Assembly (NCBI GenBank): GCA_028622995.1
Contig: JAJQJQ010000008.1
Span: 5,642,001 to 5,706,000, forward strand
DNA from: Panagrolaimus kolymaensis
Taxonomy: Eukaryota > Nematoda > Chromadorea > Rhabditida > Panagrolaimidae
DNA: 64,000 nucleotides
Reading direction: 5' to 3'
The notes under the pieces were generated by a model. It made no database searches and was not told the origin of the DNA. It worked only from the letters and a program-made list of their open reading frames with translations. Below are positions 39,400 through 51,716 of the stretch, one piece after another. Within the stretch, counting starts at the first letter, position 1. Every line of letters begins with the position of its first letter. A program made the position numbers and the translations under genes.

Positions 39400-41864
39400 A
39401 TACATATCGCTTGAGATAAAATCAACGTGGCCAAAATCAGGTGGAACAAATTGAATATCGTTACAAGCAATTGTCGAAAGTTCGGTTAGATAACACTTCT
39501 TTGTTCATTTGAATTGCGCCATTGCATAAGAGTGTCGATAATTGGAAAACCCTTTGTTAGGCAATTGCGTGTGAATCTTCTTTTACAGCATTAATGATGT
39601 GATTCCATGAATGAAACTGCATTTTACGCCAATCAAGCGAAATTTCTTGTATTTCACTGAGCTGATCAACTAGAGAGTATTGTCGAGGAGCAAGTCTTTG
39701 TCAATGTTCACAATTTTCTAAAAAATAAAAGGTAAAAAAGATTATGCGAAGAGAAAAATGAAAACCAACCAAGTACTTTTTCAATCCAAGAAACCAATTT
39801 CGTTTGAGGCAGACCACATTTAGAATTTAAAAATGTTGTTATGATCTCAGAGATTTCTTTCAAACTTGATTCTACAGGAAATTCATCTTTGACTTCATTA
39901 ACACGAGCTTCTAAGCGGAGAACAGCATCCACACATCGAATAACTTCAGCTTTATCATTTTCAGTGTAAACATTAATAGCCTGCTTGAATGGCTTAGAAT
40001 GAAGTGATCGACGGAAATTTGAAATAGCTAGCAAGTGTTGATCCATAAGCGTTGAATGTTCAATAAATCGAAAAGGATCATCATCATCACCGAAATAAGG
40101 ATTACGAAGGAGATCACTATGGTTGAAAAGATCAAGAATCCAAACATTAGACAACAACGTATCAGATTTGATATTTTTGAGAGATTTTGAATTGATTAAA
40201 TAGTCAACAATGTTTGAAATATCTTTAGCATCAGGAAGGCGGCTTGCTATGAAGGTGGAGTTTTGAACAGGAACAGCTTCAAATTCAGTATCATTATAGT
40301 TAGGCAAAAGTGCTTGAATTTCAATATCTTCAGGATCTGGCATAATTTCATTTTCTTCATCTTCAGCGGATCTTGCTCCAGTTGATGTGTAAATAAACAT
40401 TTGTTCACTTTTTTCGTTATGATTTTCATGCCAAAGTGACCATTCCTTGATAACCCATTCCAGAGCAATACAGCGCTTTCATCAAAATCAGCCAACGTTT
40501 TTTGACACGATAGTAAATGATGAGCAACTTCATATTGGAACTGCATTGGCATAACTCTTTCACGACCTCCCAAAGCAAGATTTAAAACAGCTGGTACATC
40601 AACAAAAATCTCAGTTGATGGATAAATAAATGCTTGTCAACAAATCACCAATGTTATTGTATTCATTATTGATTCGGCGCAATTTGAAATGCCTTTCGCA
40701 AATGTATACTTGAATATAAAAGATAACCAAAAAGCATTGAAGAAGAACATAGATAGGTAAAATAACATCTGGTAAATCGTAATATTCAAACAACAGATGC
40801 TAAAAAGAATAATACAGTTAAAGCCTTTTTAAAAGAAAATATTTACTACGCTAAAACTTTGTGCTAAATTAATCATGTTATTCGTTCTTGTTGAATGAGC
40901 TAATACGTTAGAAAAGTCGAAAGAATGATGCCAAGGACTCGATCGAATGATATAACCATCAGCAGCTGAAATCCATCTTGCGTAAAATGTCCGTAGTTCG
41001 GCGTTTAACCATCAAACTAAAAACGTAAAATAAATTTTGAATGTATTTAACTATAAATAATCTAACCTTCACATGGGAAGAGCGATAAACTTTAGTTTGT
41101 TTTTCTTCTAAGCATTGAATAGCCATTTCAGCTTTAACCAGGTTTTCATGAATGTATCGAAGCAAAGGATGAGCATATTCTTCAGCAGGAAAAACTTTTG
41201 AAAAACATTCAAAAAGAAGGAAAATCTTTTCGCGGCTTTGTTGAACGGATAGGTTAACAATATTGGCAAGTCCAGGATCAATGAGACCTTTGGAAGGAAG
41301 GAGTGCTTTGAAAATTTCTTTACATTCGTTGAAAAATGATTGACCATCGTTGATATTTCCCAAAAATTTTTGAGTTTGATAGGCTACTTGTTCTCTAAAA
41401 AATCAAAATATTAGATGATAAAATGCAATAATAATAATAAAGAATAACATACCTTTGAATGTCACCATAGTTATGAATGATATTACGAGCAATCCAAATG
41501 AATGATTGATATTCAGAAATTTTGTCGGAAGCAAGAAGCAAGTGAACTTAACGGAATCGCAACAAAAGATGTAGTTGAAAATTGAAAACCCTTCCATTAA
41601 CCAATGACAGCTTCCAACAAAACTGCAACAGACGTTACATGAGCAGTCTAAAATTTTTAACAAATTGATAAATTAAACAAAATGAAATGCGTTTACCTTT
41701 AGTTGTGGATTGATGTTATAAGTTGCTACATTTGAGTTTAAAATCGTCAAAAATGAAACCATTTCTTTTGTTGTTGAATTCTGTTCATGGTTAAATCGAT
41801 ACAAAACTTCCAAATGTTGCAACGGAGGAGCTTCAGAAAAATGACCGTTGATTGAAGCTTTCAT
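39400..41864 (-). pseudogene. Midasin-like (MDN1/REA1) fragment, multiply broken
   Basis: Midasin is a giant AAA+ ATPase that releases factors from pre-60S ribosomes. The remnant resembles the linker part of the protein. Its acidic stretch GARSAEDEENEI is followed by ALLPNYNDTEFEAV. Further on, SWIEKVLENCEH, an in-frame stop, QRLAPRQYSLVDQL and DWRKMQFHSW match the family pattern of a DWE-type motif, a short Ser-Leu segment and W-R-K-hydrophobic-W. Other coherent pieces are SDKISEYQSFIWIARNIIHN, FARWISAADGYIIRSSPWHH-like sequence and FVDVPAVLNLALGGRERVMP. Breaks: a frame change after LLEAVIG near 41600, TAA near 41570, TGA near 41010, a frame change near 40470, TGA at 39701-39703 and another stop near 39560. 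The N-terminal AAA modules and the C-terminal MIDAS domain are absent from the window. Identity rests on remembered family patterns, not an alignment. Confidence 0.5.
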
Positions 41865-43569
41865 TCAAGAAAATTGGAGAGAAATAAAGAAAAATTGAAT
41901 GAACAGCAAAAAAATAAAAAACGTGTTTTTTCATTCGTCGCAGAAGATGCCGCGCATTTATGAAACTACGATAACTTTTTTTTATTCAAAAAATTTGCTC
42001 TAATTTTTTCTCGATGAAAATTTTTAATTTTTTGGAATAAATATTTGAGTCTTACACATTTATTATTTCGAAAATCTGATTATGTATTATGCGGTAAAGC
42101 AATTTTTTGCGTTCAAAAAGTTTTCACTCTTAAATGTTACTACTGTTTTCCAGTAAGAAGTATATAAACAAAAACTAATAATTTTAATAATCGATTTACC
42201 GCTCTTGCTTATTGTGTTCTAAAATTTTACGACTAAGAAGTTACTTTTTGAAAGAGTAAAAGAAAAATATGAAATTTATAAAATGAAGGAAAAATAAGAA
42301 TGTTATTAGGATTAAAAACTCAATGGTAATACTACTTTTTTTAACATTTCCGCGTGTGCTTGAGGTTTTGGTTAATGGAGTATCGATAGTTTTTCGAAAT
42401 GGCAAAATATAAAAGGTTATATTAAAAGAATGTTCCTCTTTTAATTTCTTTTTAGCATATGGAAATGATTTCACCATTGCAGAATCACTAAAAAAAATAT
42501 CGATTGTTTGTGGATTTTCAATATTATTTTAAATGCTTCAGTTTTTGTGTAATTTCAACATTATTTGGATTTTATTCATCTTGAAGGAAATAATTGTTTT
42601 TATGCTATTATATGGATTTATTCAATGTTTTTTCGATAAAAAAAATGGTTGATGGAGTTTTTTGTTACAATACTTTTTGAAAAGCTTACTTTCAATCATG
42701 ATTGATTAAATAGTTGCAAACTTTAATGAATGGTTGCGGTTCAAGATTAATTAAAGTTTTGTCTAATTCAAATTTAAAAAATTTAATCCGTTTTTTTCAA
42801 GCAATGAAAACGCTAACTTGAAATGCTGAGCTTTAATAAATGAAGGAAAAAAAATCAAGTAAGCCAATGAGAGAATAGGAACAACATTAAGGCAATTGTG
42901 ACGCATGCATGCGTTTTTTCATGTACGATGTTTTAGTAGTATTTTTTTTCTCGCCATTTCCATTGTTTTTCGCTTCATTGATTTTTTCACGATTATTTAC
43001 ATCCAATTCTGTTTTTAAAAATAATTTTTCTCGCTGCTTTTCTTTTTTTTTACAAAAAAAGCTATGTTTAAATTTTTTATTAAAGCTTCCATAAATGGAT
43101 TTTTTTGATAGCTTTTAGTTTATTTTTGGTTCTTTGATTACTGCCAACTTGAGTAAACAAGAACTCAAATAAACAACTCTAAAGTTTGCAAATTAGGAGT
43201 TACGATAACTTCAAATTTTCTCCGTGTTTTTTTAGTTGTTTTTCTTGTGGCAATGATTGAGAAATATGAGATATCTGATTAGGGTTCAATGAATAAAAAT
43301 TAAGCCGCAAAGTCCGCATTCGCATAAAAATTTTTCGCTTCAGTATTAACCATATTACTTATGCTATAGCCACTGTATAAGAAGAGGAGAAAAACGCATT
43401 GAAAAGTTTTTATTTTTTAGATAGAAAGAAATTTTTAAGAAAAATTTTGACATTAAGGCGAGGAAAAACACCAAAAATTTTGAAGAAGCCAAAACACAAA
43501 TGATGAACCACATTCAACATTAGCACCAACACACAACATAAATCAGATGAAGAGAAGAAGAAAAAGAAG
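41865..43569. other. Intergenic DNA
   Basis: AT-rich DNA. A 78-codon open frame on the - strand (42241-42477) has a Lys-rich start and a C-terminal hydrophobic segment, but lacks good initiation context or recognisable homology, so I do not call it. A Phe-rich + frame at 42909-43094 is T-run translation. Confidence 0.4.
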
Positions 43570-44355
43570 TTAAGCAAGTTCTTTAAGAACTTTCTTAATA
43601 TTGCGACGAGCAGCTTTAACGTCGAAGCCCATTTCAAAGGATACAAACTTCAAAAACAAAAGATGCATAAAAATGTATTGCTTTGCTTCTTGAACAAGAC
43701 CATAGCGTTGATGACGTAAAGCAATTACCGTCTAAAATTATTATAATTTTATATAATTAATAAATTTGGGGGATTATTGTATTTGAAAGCCGTGAACAAA
43801 TGTAGCTTCTGTTTGGTGTTAATGAAGTTTCATAATGATTGATGTTTTTTTCTTCCGATTGTTTCTTACTTTTTCAATATTCATAAGTTTGTTTTTTCGA
43901 AACAGTTCGAACATAATGTACGCACCAACAGCAACACCTGTACTACCAATTCTAAAAATGGAAAATGTAAGAATAGGGTCACGCAGATTCAACGAACCCA
44001 GCTGAACAATGAACGATGATTGGCCTCTTTTTTGATGCTTTGACAGCCATCTTAAACATGACATAAAGTGCCAAATCTTTTGATGGAACCCCATGATCGG
44101 GCCAAGCTTGATATTCCAAATGTATTAAATCTTGTTTAAAATTTGTGACACTGAAAAGGAATACGATTATGATTGTGTTTACGGTAGCTTATGACAAAAA
44201 AAAATCCATGGAAATATGAAAATGTTTACCTGTTTTTGACCAAGATGAGTGACTTGATGAACTTTTCATTTTTGATTGTGATGATGTCTTTTTTAACCAA
44301 CTTGACATAATTGTTGGACCATGCCATATCTTTGCTTTCGGAGTTCAACAAGAGC
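43570..44355 (-). pseudogene. C-terminal half of a second PTP gene, catalytic Arg replaced by Ser
   Basis: Exons 44230-44355 (shared with the neighbour, other frame), 43998-44150, 43870-43951 and 43570-43731 are in phase and end in TAA. The 153- and 82-base exons have the same sizes as those of the upstream paralogue. The translation starts within the domain (NNYVKLVKKDIITIK), keeps the WPD loop (QAWPDHGVPS) and the nucleophile, but the signature reads HCSAGIGSTG: the phosphate-binding Arg is Ser (CGT-type to AGT). The Q-loop (HQRYGLVQEAK) and C-terminal helices are intact. The first two thirds of the domain are missing because a deletion joined it to the upstream gene. It could be an inactive phosphate-site remnant, or a fused pseudophosphatase module if a frame-correcting splice exists. 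Confidence 0.7.
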
Positions 44356-46401
44356 CTGAAAATAGTTCAATATAAAAAGATAACCAGTTATTTGGGTATT
44401 CTAACAAATTAATTATTTCGAAGCGCTTTTCATTTTAAACTTAAACGTCCAATGAATGCATCGAAAGATAATGGTTTATTTTTTGGTTGCGCATGACTTA
44501 CTTACCTTTTCAATATTCATCAATTTGTTACATGCAAACAATTCGTACAAACAAAAAGCTCCAACAACCACACCAGTTCGACCGATACTGAAATAAATAC
44601 TGTAGGTATTTCACTGACATAAAAAGGGAAGTAACAAACCCAGCTGAACAATGAACAACGATGGGACTTTTTTTACTTGATTTTTCTGCGTCCTTCATGA
44701 TTTCGTGGATCAAATCAACTGTTTTTGGGACGCCATGGTCCGGCCATTGTTCAAATTGAAAATGATTAATAAATCGAACTCCACCAGTCATTCTAAAATA
44801 AATAATGTTGGTGGTGGTTACAAAGAATATCTAAATGCATTTTTTGCTTCAAATTATGTATCCCTTAACGAGAATGAGAATTATTTTCTACTAAGAGTAA
44901 CGTGAGTATGAAAAAAATCACATTTTCTTGATGATAAAGATTTTCAATTTTACCAAAGTTAAAGAAGTTTTTTTTGTTGGAAAAAAGCGTTTTTAATGAA
45001 GAAAGTCATTTGGAAAATAATTTAAGTTTTAAGGAAATTTTGTTTAATAATTTTGTGAAGCATTTTTCAATAAATTAGAAAACTTACTTGTTGCTCATTT
45101 GAATAAATTTTTTAACATAGAATTGCCCGTCCACTTTAATGGTTTGGGACTTACAAACTTTAATGACATACATGCCAAATTGTTTTTCTTTATGATAATT
45201 ATAATAATTGAAGCACTTTGGCTTTCCATCTTCCTCGAACTGACATAACATTACAATAGAAAAAATTCTATGCTTTTCAATCATTTCCCACAAAGCAGCT
45301 GCCGTGTTTTCGAGTGGCCCTTGAGTACATATAAATTTTTTTCCATTGGGATGAGCTTGTATCAAATTGGCATGGATGAAACCTTGAGCATATAAATGAA
45401 CACGTGTACTTCGAATACAACGCACATTGGCATAACTGAAAAAAAAGCTTTATTTAACTCTTATTCTTTAGTATAAACCTAATAATTCTTAGTAATCAAA
45501 TAAATAAAAAACTATTATAAAGATTTTAGAGTTAAATTTTTTCACAGTAATTCAATGGGTTTCCACACAAAAACTTTTTCTTTTTTTGCTATTACAGCAA
45601 TTTTTTTCTTTCGAAACAATAATAATATCTTAAAATTGAAAACAATATTAAACGTTCTCATTTAGAATGGTTTATAATTATTTGTATTTCATTTAATATT
45701 AGTTGTAAAGAAAATTTTATAGAGATATGGTAACTACTTCTTAACTTTGTGTTTAGCCTTACCGAAAAGTGGCTTCATTGTACTTAACGAACATTTTTGC
45801 ACCATATTTTATTTTGTTGATGGCGGAGAACTCCATGCGAAACTCTTGATATGTTTTACAAGTTAATTTGTTTAGAACGTATTCCTTTTTATTAACAATA
45901 ACATGTTCTTTAGCTGGCTCCATATTTTCTAGACACAATTGATGATCTGTAAATAAAAGAAAATTATTTATATGTTTTTGTTATTTTCCTAAGTCTATGT
46001 GCCATGCTAAAAACATTTATCAAAGCATTTCATTGCTTGCTTAAAATGCATAAAAGATTATGGCATTTCCTATTGAGGCTATAAATTTATTTAAAGTAAA
46101 AATTTTTCACAATAATAAAATGCAAAATAATTTTTTATAATTATATTTAAAAAAATGATAGCTTAAATAATTTATTTTCACATCTGATTTAGCCATAAAA
46201 TGGAAAAAAACAATGATGAAGTTTTATAGTAATCATTTGAGAACTCACATGTTTTGGACAATTATTTTTTATAACTTGGTTGAACAGGAAAAACTAAAAA
46301 AATAATATAATGGCATTCATAGAAGTGTAAAATTTACCTGTAACAAATTCTTTTAGAGCCGACAAGAAAGCATCATGATGAGGGCTGTTCTTGAACGACA
46401 T
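44293..46401 (-). CDS. Classical protein tyrosine phosphatase, C-terminus truncated by fusion (297 aa)
   Basis: Exons 46338-46401, 45763-45946, 45088-45435, 44640-44792, 44506-44587 and 44293-44355 are all in phase. The protein hydrolyses phosphotyrosine, probably in the cytosol (no signal peptide or membrane segment). Visible motifs: FIHANLI in place of the usual NYINASYI, QWPDHGVP with the general acid Asp217, HCSAGIGRTG with Cys247 and Arg253, and the Q-loop QRYGMVQQ at 285-292. After GMVQQ the sequence jumps into the equivalent of an earlier exon of a second PTP copy and stops five codons later (TAA 44293-44295), so the last 30-40 residues of the usual domain, which form C-terminal helices, are gone. 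All catalytic motifs remain, so it may still fold, or be a recent pseudogene. Short nematode PTPs of this type are often germline-expressed. Confidence 0.7.
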
Positions 46402-47580
46402 GAACACAAATTTTATATAAGAGCAGATTCAAAGTAAACGGAACTTTGTTGACTTCAATGCTTAAAATTTTTGTATGGGCTTTCCACTTCATTAATATCG
46501 CCTGCTTTCGTTATCGGAGAATTTTTTATGTAAATTTAAAATAATAGCTTTTTTGTTCACTATTTTTTTTTATCTTTTATCTCCTCTAAAATTTACATTG
46601 AATGCTTTTAATTTTTCATTGAACAAAAAAATACTTAGTTTTTAATTTAGCAATTAGCATTGTTGTAAGCCATTTTTCGAGATAAATGTAGCCACCTGCG
46701 TGGCAAAAAAGAGAAATTTTTGGGTCTTTGATGTTTTTATTTTCCTTATATTTTCGATGGATTTCAGGTATTTTTTTATCTCACTTACTGAAAATTGTAG
46801 AGAAAAGGATAAATTTTATGAATTTATCATAAACATATTACAAACATAATATAAAAAATGTGAGCTATCCCTTTGAATTGTGATTAAAGAGAAAAGCGGC
46901 GAGAATAAAGCTTCTTTGAAATTTTAAGATAAAATTAAAGTGTTGATTTTGGGTGAGTAGTAATTAATGGAAGCGTTTTAACGAGGTCAAAACTAATATA
47001 CAATATTAAAAAATAAATTAACACATTTTTTTGAAGATAACAATTTCATTCTAAAATGATGAGATAGTCGAAGAAATAGGAGAGTAATTTTCTGACGTGT
47101 AATAAAATAACCACCTTATAAACCTTGAATCAAAAAGGATCGTGCTATATGAACATTAAAGAGGGGTTGAATATTACAACTCTGTTTTGATACTTTTACC
47201 TAATCGAAGCCGTTATTTTTCTTGTAGCAAGCCAAGGAAGGGGAAATGAAAATCTTTTCCAATGACCTCCAAACTTAACAATCAGTAAAAAGAAAGGCTA
47301 TAAGTTAGAACATTTTCAAAAAACTTTTATAGGCTGCTTCTTCAAAGTTTGTGGATAGTTGTTTAGCTCTAATTTTGGCTTTTAACCGATGTTTAGCAAT
47401 GAAAAATAAAAAATAATGTAATAGATTTACAAAAAAATAAATTAAAACTCATTCAAAATATTTTTGAGTTGAGGCGTAAAAGAAGGAAGTTTCCATCGAA
47501 AATATATGAAAGAGCGGTTATGAGATTGATAAATACAAATTTATATAAAAATAAATTATATAGTTTTTTAGAGAACAAAT
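46402..47580. other. Upstream DNA of the PTP gene, nothing else seen
   Basis: AT-rich. A TATATAA-like sequence lies 10-18 bases before the PTP start codon on the - strand, which is too close for a normal core promoter unless the leader is minimal. No gene is visible. Confidence 0.4.
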
Positions 47581-47983
47581 TCAAGCCTTCAACGTTTCTA
47601 AAAACGTTTCTAAATTATGGATCTTTTTCAAAACGATTTTAACTACAAATATTAAAGCAATTAGCAATGAAAGTTTGCAATATTCATAAGCATTAAATAC
47701 TTATGAATTCCAAACAACAGCGGCATTAATTCAAGCCTTCATCGTTTCTAAAAACGTTTCGAAATTTTGGATCTTTTTCAAAACGATTTTAACTACAAAT
47801 ATTAAAGCAATCAGCAATGAAAGTTTGGAATATTCATAAGCATTAATTACTTATGAATTCCAAACAACAGCGGCACTAATTCAAGCCTTCAACGTTTCTA
47901 AAAACGTTTCGAAATTATGGATCTTTTTCAAAACGATTTCACCTATCAATAATAAAGCAATTAGCAATGAAAGTTTGCAATAA
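47581..47983. repeat. 150-bp tandem repeat, about 2.7 copies
   Basis: Units start at 47581, 47731 and 47881, each with TCAAGCCTTCAACGTTTCTA or a one-base variant. The second and third units are near identical to the first across TTTCAAAACGATTTTAACTA, AGCAATGAAAGTTTG and TTATGAATTCCAAACAACAG. The last unit is cut near 47983. Within each unit AACGTTTC..AAAACGTTTC forms a small direct repeat. This is a minisatellite without coding potential. Confidence 0.9.
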
Positions 47984-48399
47984 TCTGAAAATCAATTTGG
48001 GTAATGTCGTAGATTCTTTCTAGTGATCTTCAAACAAAATTTTCACGATGTTGAACTTTTTTGCTAAAGTTTTGAAAACATAGAAATGCCTATCTATGAA
48101 TGACACATAAGTTGAAAACTGGTTAGGGCTTTAGTGAGGGACGTTTATGAAGAGGATGGAAATATGTCACTCATTATACAAAGACAATTACTTTTTTGTA
48201 ACTTACATAGTTATAATAATTTAGTTTATTTAAAACTAAGCTTTTTAAAACGAAATCCCACATATATATGATTGCTTTACAAGCACCAAAAATTATTTGG
48301 AGTAGCCTAAAATTCAAAACAAGTTACTCGATTTAAAAAGTCCTTGCTTGATTTTTGTTTATTAAAATATTTAGTTTGGTTATTATTAAGTTTTGAAAA

Positions 48400-51300
48400 T
48401 CATATGTAATATTTATGTTTGACATTCTCGTCCAAAATGATTTCAAGAGAAAGGCATCTTGACCCAAAAGAGATGCAAGCATGGTTACTTCTTTTTGACT
48501 AAAAAGTTAGAAAACAATGTGACCATCCATATATCCATCCTTAATGATTGCTCGTGAAGATCCACTTTCACCAGAAACGATTTGAGGACTCTTCGATTCT
48601 TTAGCGCCATTGCCTCATTAAAAAATAAATGATGGAAAAGCTTTGATTGATTGAAAAAAAGTAATAATAACTTATTGAGTCTCTCATCGCTGAAAAAAAG
48701 AAATAATTTTTTATGGTGAATATGAAATCAAAGTTGATGGCTGAAATTTTACAAAGAATTTGAAGAAAATATGGAGCATGATATTAAATAATAATTTGTT
48801 TTGCATTTCATAAAGTGTTAACAAACAAGAAAAATTGTCGAAATATTTCAAGCATTTTGATATTACGAATATTGAAGGTGATGAGCTAACTGGAGTTCCA
48901 AAGTAAAAACTATTCAAGTTACATTAAAAGAAGTCATTTTCAAATAAATCAAGGTTGGAATAAAATCGGGTAACAAGAGACAAGAAAAATTCAAGCTATT
49001 GGCATGGAAAGAATCAATCAAATAAAAAAAACGAAGATGACATAGCTTTAAGACTATAATGCATGGGTTAAGGTGAAAATGAAAAGGGGGAAAATTAGCT
49101 TTACATAAATTCGAAAAGAATCAAAACGTCATAAGCATACATTTTTCTTTCTTTTATTAACTGAAAAATAAGGGAAAAGATTTCATTTAAAGTAAAACAT
49201 TTTTGATAAATAACAGTATCATAAGTGAATTTTTGCGCTTTTTGTACCATGATTTAACGATATTCAGTCATAAGTTATTAATATCCATAAAAGCTGAATG
49301 GTATTGATTTCATAATGCAAAGTTTCCGAAATATTTCAAATATTCAAAACAAGTGCCGCTTTAACTTTCATGCCTGAAATATAATTAGATTGAGTAATAG
49401 TATAAAAAAAAGCAAAAACATAAATTTCATAAATTTAAAATAAACCAACCTTTTTATTATCACGTTCTTCTGACATCGATCTTTCCACATGATGCTATTT
49501 GCATTATTATTCTCGCATAAAAACCTCTTTATTACTGCTCTTTACTACTTCTGTACCAAGTAAAGCTCTAACCTCATTAACAGCTCATACAACACGCTTT
49601 TCTCAACTTTCTAATGGCCAGCTTGGCAATTAAGCTTCATCTACAAAAAACTCCTTACAGTGCTCCTCCGCCGCGTCTTTAACCAAGAAGAGCACAAACC
49701 TATGATTATTCGATTGTTCGACAATTGTGAAATTAAAAAATATTTCATTCAACGTTTATAAAATCTTTTCTTCTTCCTGATTGATGATAACGTAATTTTG
49801 CTTTAGCTCGACAGCTTTTTTTTAGTTTGAAAAGTTTTTCCCAAAATCGTGTGCTTTTCGTCACGGGAACCTTGAAAGTTAAGCCTCCATGTGTTTTTGC
49901 TTTTACCTCCAATCTTTTTTCTGCTTCATTGTTTTTTTTACATTCATTCAATTTGTTTCCGCATTAAATTTTCTTTAAACTAGATCATGTTTGACTTTTC
50001 CTAGCATCTTTAGAAGCTAATTGTAGTGTTTTAACTTCCAAAAAAGTGTCAATATCTAATAATTGCCTGTTTTTCTATGTATCAAAATTATTTCCATCAG
50101 ATTTTTGCGTATCTTTTTTTTATTGAATTCATTGCAGATCTTTTTTTGTGCCGAAAATAATCACTCCCAAGATTATTTGTTAAAGAAGATAATAAAATTT
50201 ACCTTTTTCTTGTGTTTGTATTTGAAAAATAACTTGTTTCTTTTATGATTATTATTATTTCATTCCTTTTTTTGTCTCATTTATCCGATGATTCTATCGT
50301 TGGTATGAATTAATGATTGGACTTAAACTCCTTTTAAAATACACAATTTTAAGTTTTAACGAGAATTTCTTTACCTCCTTTAAGCGATGTTATCAAAGTT
50401 TAAATAGGATGATAGGAGAGCTTTTTCAGATGTATCCAACTTTAACAATGTCAGGTAAAGTGCTTTAATTCAACTTTATAATACTTAACCACATTTCTTT
50501 CCAGGTACTGCATATCGCTTATGGCCTTGATAATGAATAAAAGATTTTGTTAAATGGATGAATAAGAAAAGATTATCCACACGTACATAAAATGAAAGTA
50601 TATTATATTACCACTTGCAAGAACAATATCGGCTACTTCTTCACCATGTAAAGGTTTTTGTTATGCTTATGTATGAGGGAAACGACTAAATCGTTTTCCA
50701 GTGATTACTACTCTATTGAAGTTATTATCTTGTTCAACCGATGAGTCTCTCGTTGGTTTGTGTTATTGAATGAGCTCTAACTTCTTTGAATAGCAGAATG
50801 ACCTTTCACTTTAGAAGTCTCTTTATTGCTTTAGGCGAGATTACAGGTTTTAAGTAGAATGGAAGAGGATTTTTCAGGCATGGTTTTTCACATTTTGGTT
50901 AATAAATGGTAAAGTTTTTTGTATCTTGTATTTTTGTTTAATTTTCCTCTTAGATAGGATCTCATGATGCCTTATGTTGATGATGAAGGAGATGTCAATG
51001 GCAGATTTTTAAAGCAAATGATGCTGGTGAATTCTGGTGTTGTTTGTTGTTGTTTTTTGTATGTGATTTAACGATTGTTTTATAGTTAAAAATAAAAGAT
51101 ATCGTTGCTTATTATCTAACAAATTGCCATCGTTTTTCTTTAACTCAAATATGCATTAAGATATCAGTGATTGGGCAAGAGTGGGAAAGCTTCAAACTTA
51201 TGTCATAGCCTTCGGGTATCAAATTTTTAACAGCATCTTCATTGTTGCTTGCTTGTGTCATTAGCATTGTTTTGAAAAAGGTGGTGAAATAGATTTCAAT

Positions 51301-51600
51301 TCATTTTGCAAATATTAAACGTTCTGCTTCATAGCTAGTAATATTTATTCTGAAAAGCGAAATGGCTTGACATTGAATTTTACATTTAAAGCGTTTGTAT
51401 GGCAAAATATATGGCGAGTAACACAAGCATTTGTTCTTCAATGTTTATTTATCTTTCACTCAAATTGTGTCATGCAATATCCTTATACCGTACTTGAAGA
51501 TATGAGATTGTTTAAAGCTTTGTTTATGAAACTTTCAACCTTAAGTTTGTTTGTTTTTTCTGCGAGACGTTTTGTGACTGAAGAGTGAAGATTTCTTGAT
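48400..51600. pseudogene. Coding debris of unknown genes, both strands
   Basis: Scattered stretches with protein-like codon patterns but no intact frame. On the + strand, KLSKYFKHFDITNIEGDE lies near 48832-48905 and DLMMPYVDDEGDVNGRFLK near 50958-51020. Also on +, a related pair of segments lies at 50287-50460 and 50738-50900 (LNRMIGELF versus LSRMEEDFS). On the - strand, IFFNFTIVEQSNNHRFVLF continues into VKDAAEEHCKEFFVDEA and stops near 49641; NEVRALLGTEVVKSSNKEV follows, with stops between the pieces, and a basic 68-codon frame is at 49745-49951. None could be assigned to a family. Confidence 0.35.
50287..50900 (+). repeat. Diverged direct duplication of about 165 bp (50287-50460 and 50738-50900)
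   Basis: Both copies begin with GATGA.TCT.TCGTTGGT and share GAATTTCTTTACC/GAAGTCTCTTTATTG, CTTTA.GCGA..TTA, GTTTAAATAGGATG/TTTTAAGTAGAATGG and CTTTTTCAG/ATTTTTCAG at matching spacing, followed by ATG. The similarity is coding-like on the + strand, suggesting a duplicated exon of a lost gene. Confidence 0.45.
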
Positions 51601-51716
51601 TTATGATTTTTCCATTTTTTTGTATTCTTTCAAAAGTTCAATAAGAAGTAATTTATTAATTATTATTACATTACTTTAAATTAATTTAACTACAGTTTAA
51701 TATTTAAATTTTAATA

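Noticed and set aside
42241..42477. 78-codon - frame with C-terminal hydrophobic segment, possible tail-anchored protein
   Set aside because: Hydrophobic part is poly-Phe/Ile from T-runs; no homology or gene structure.
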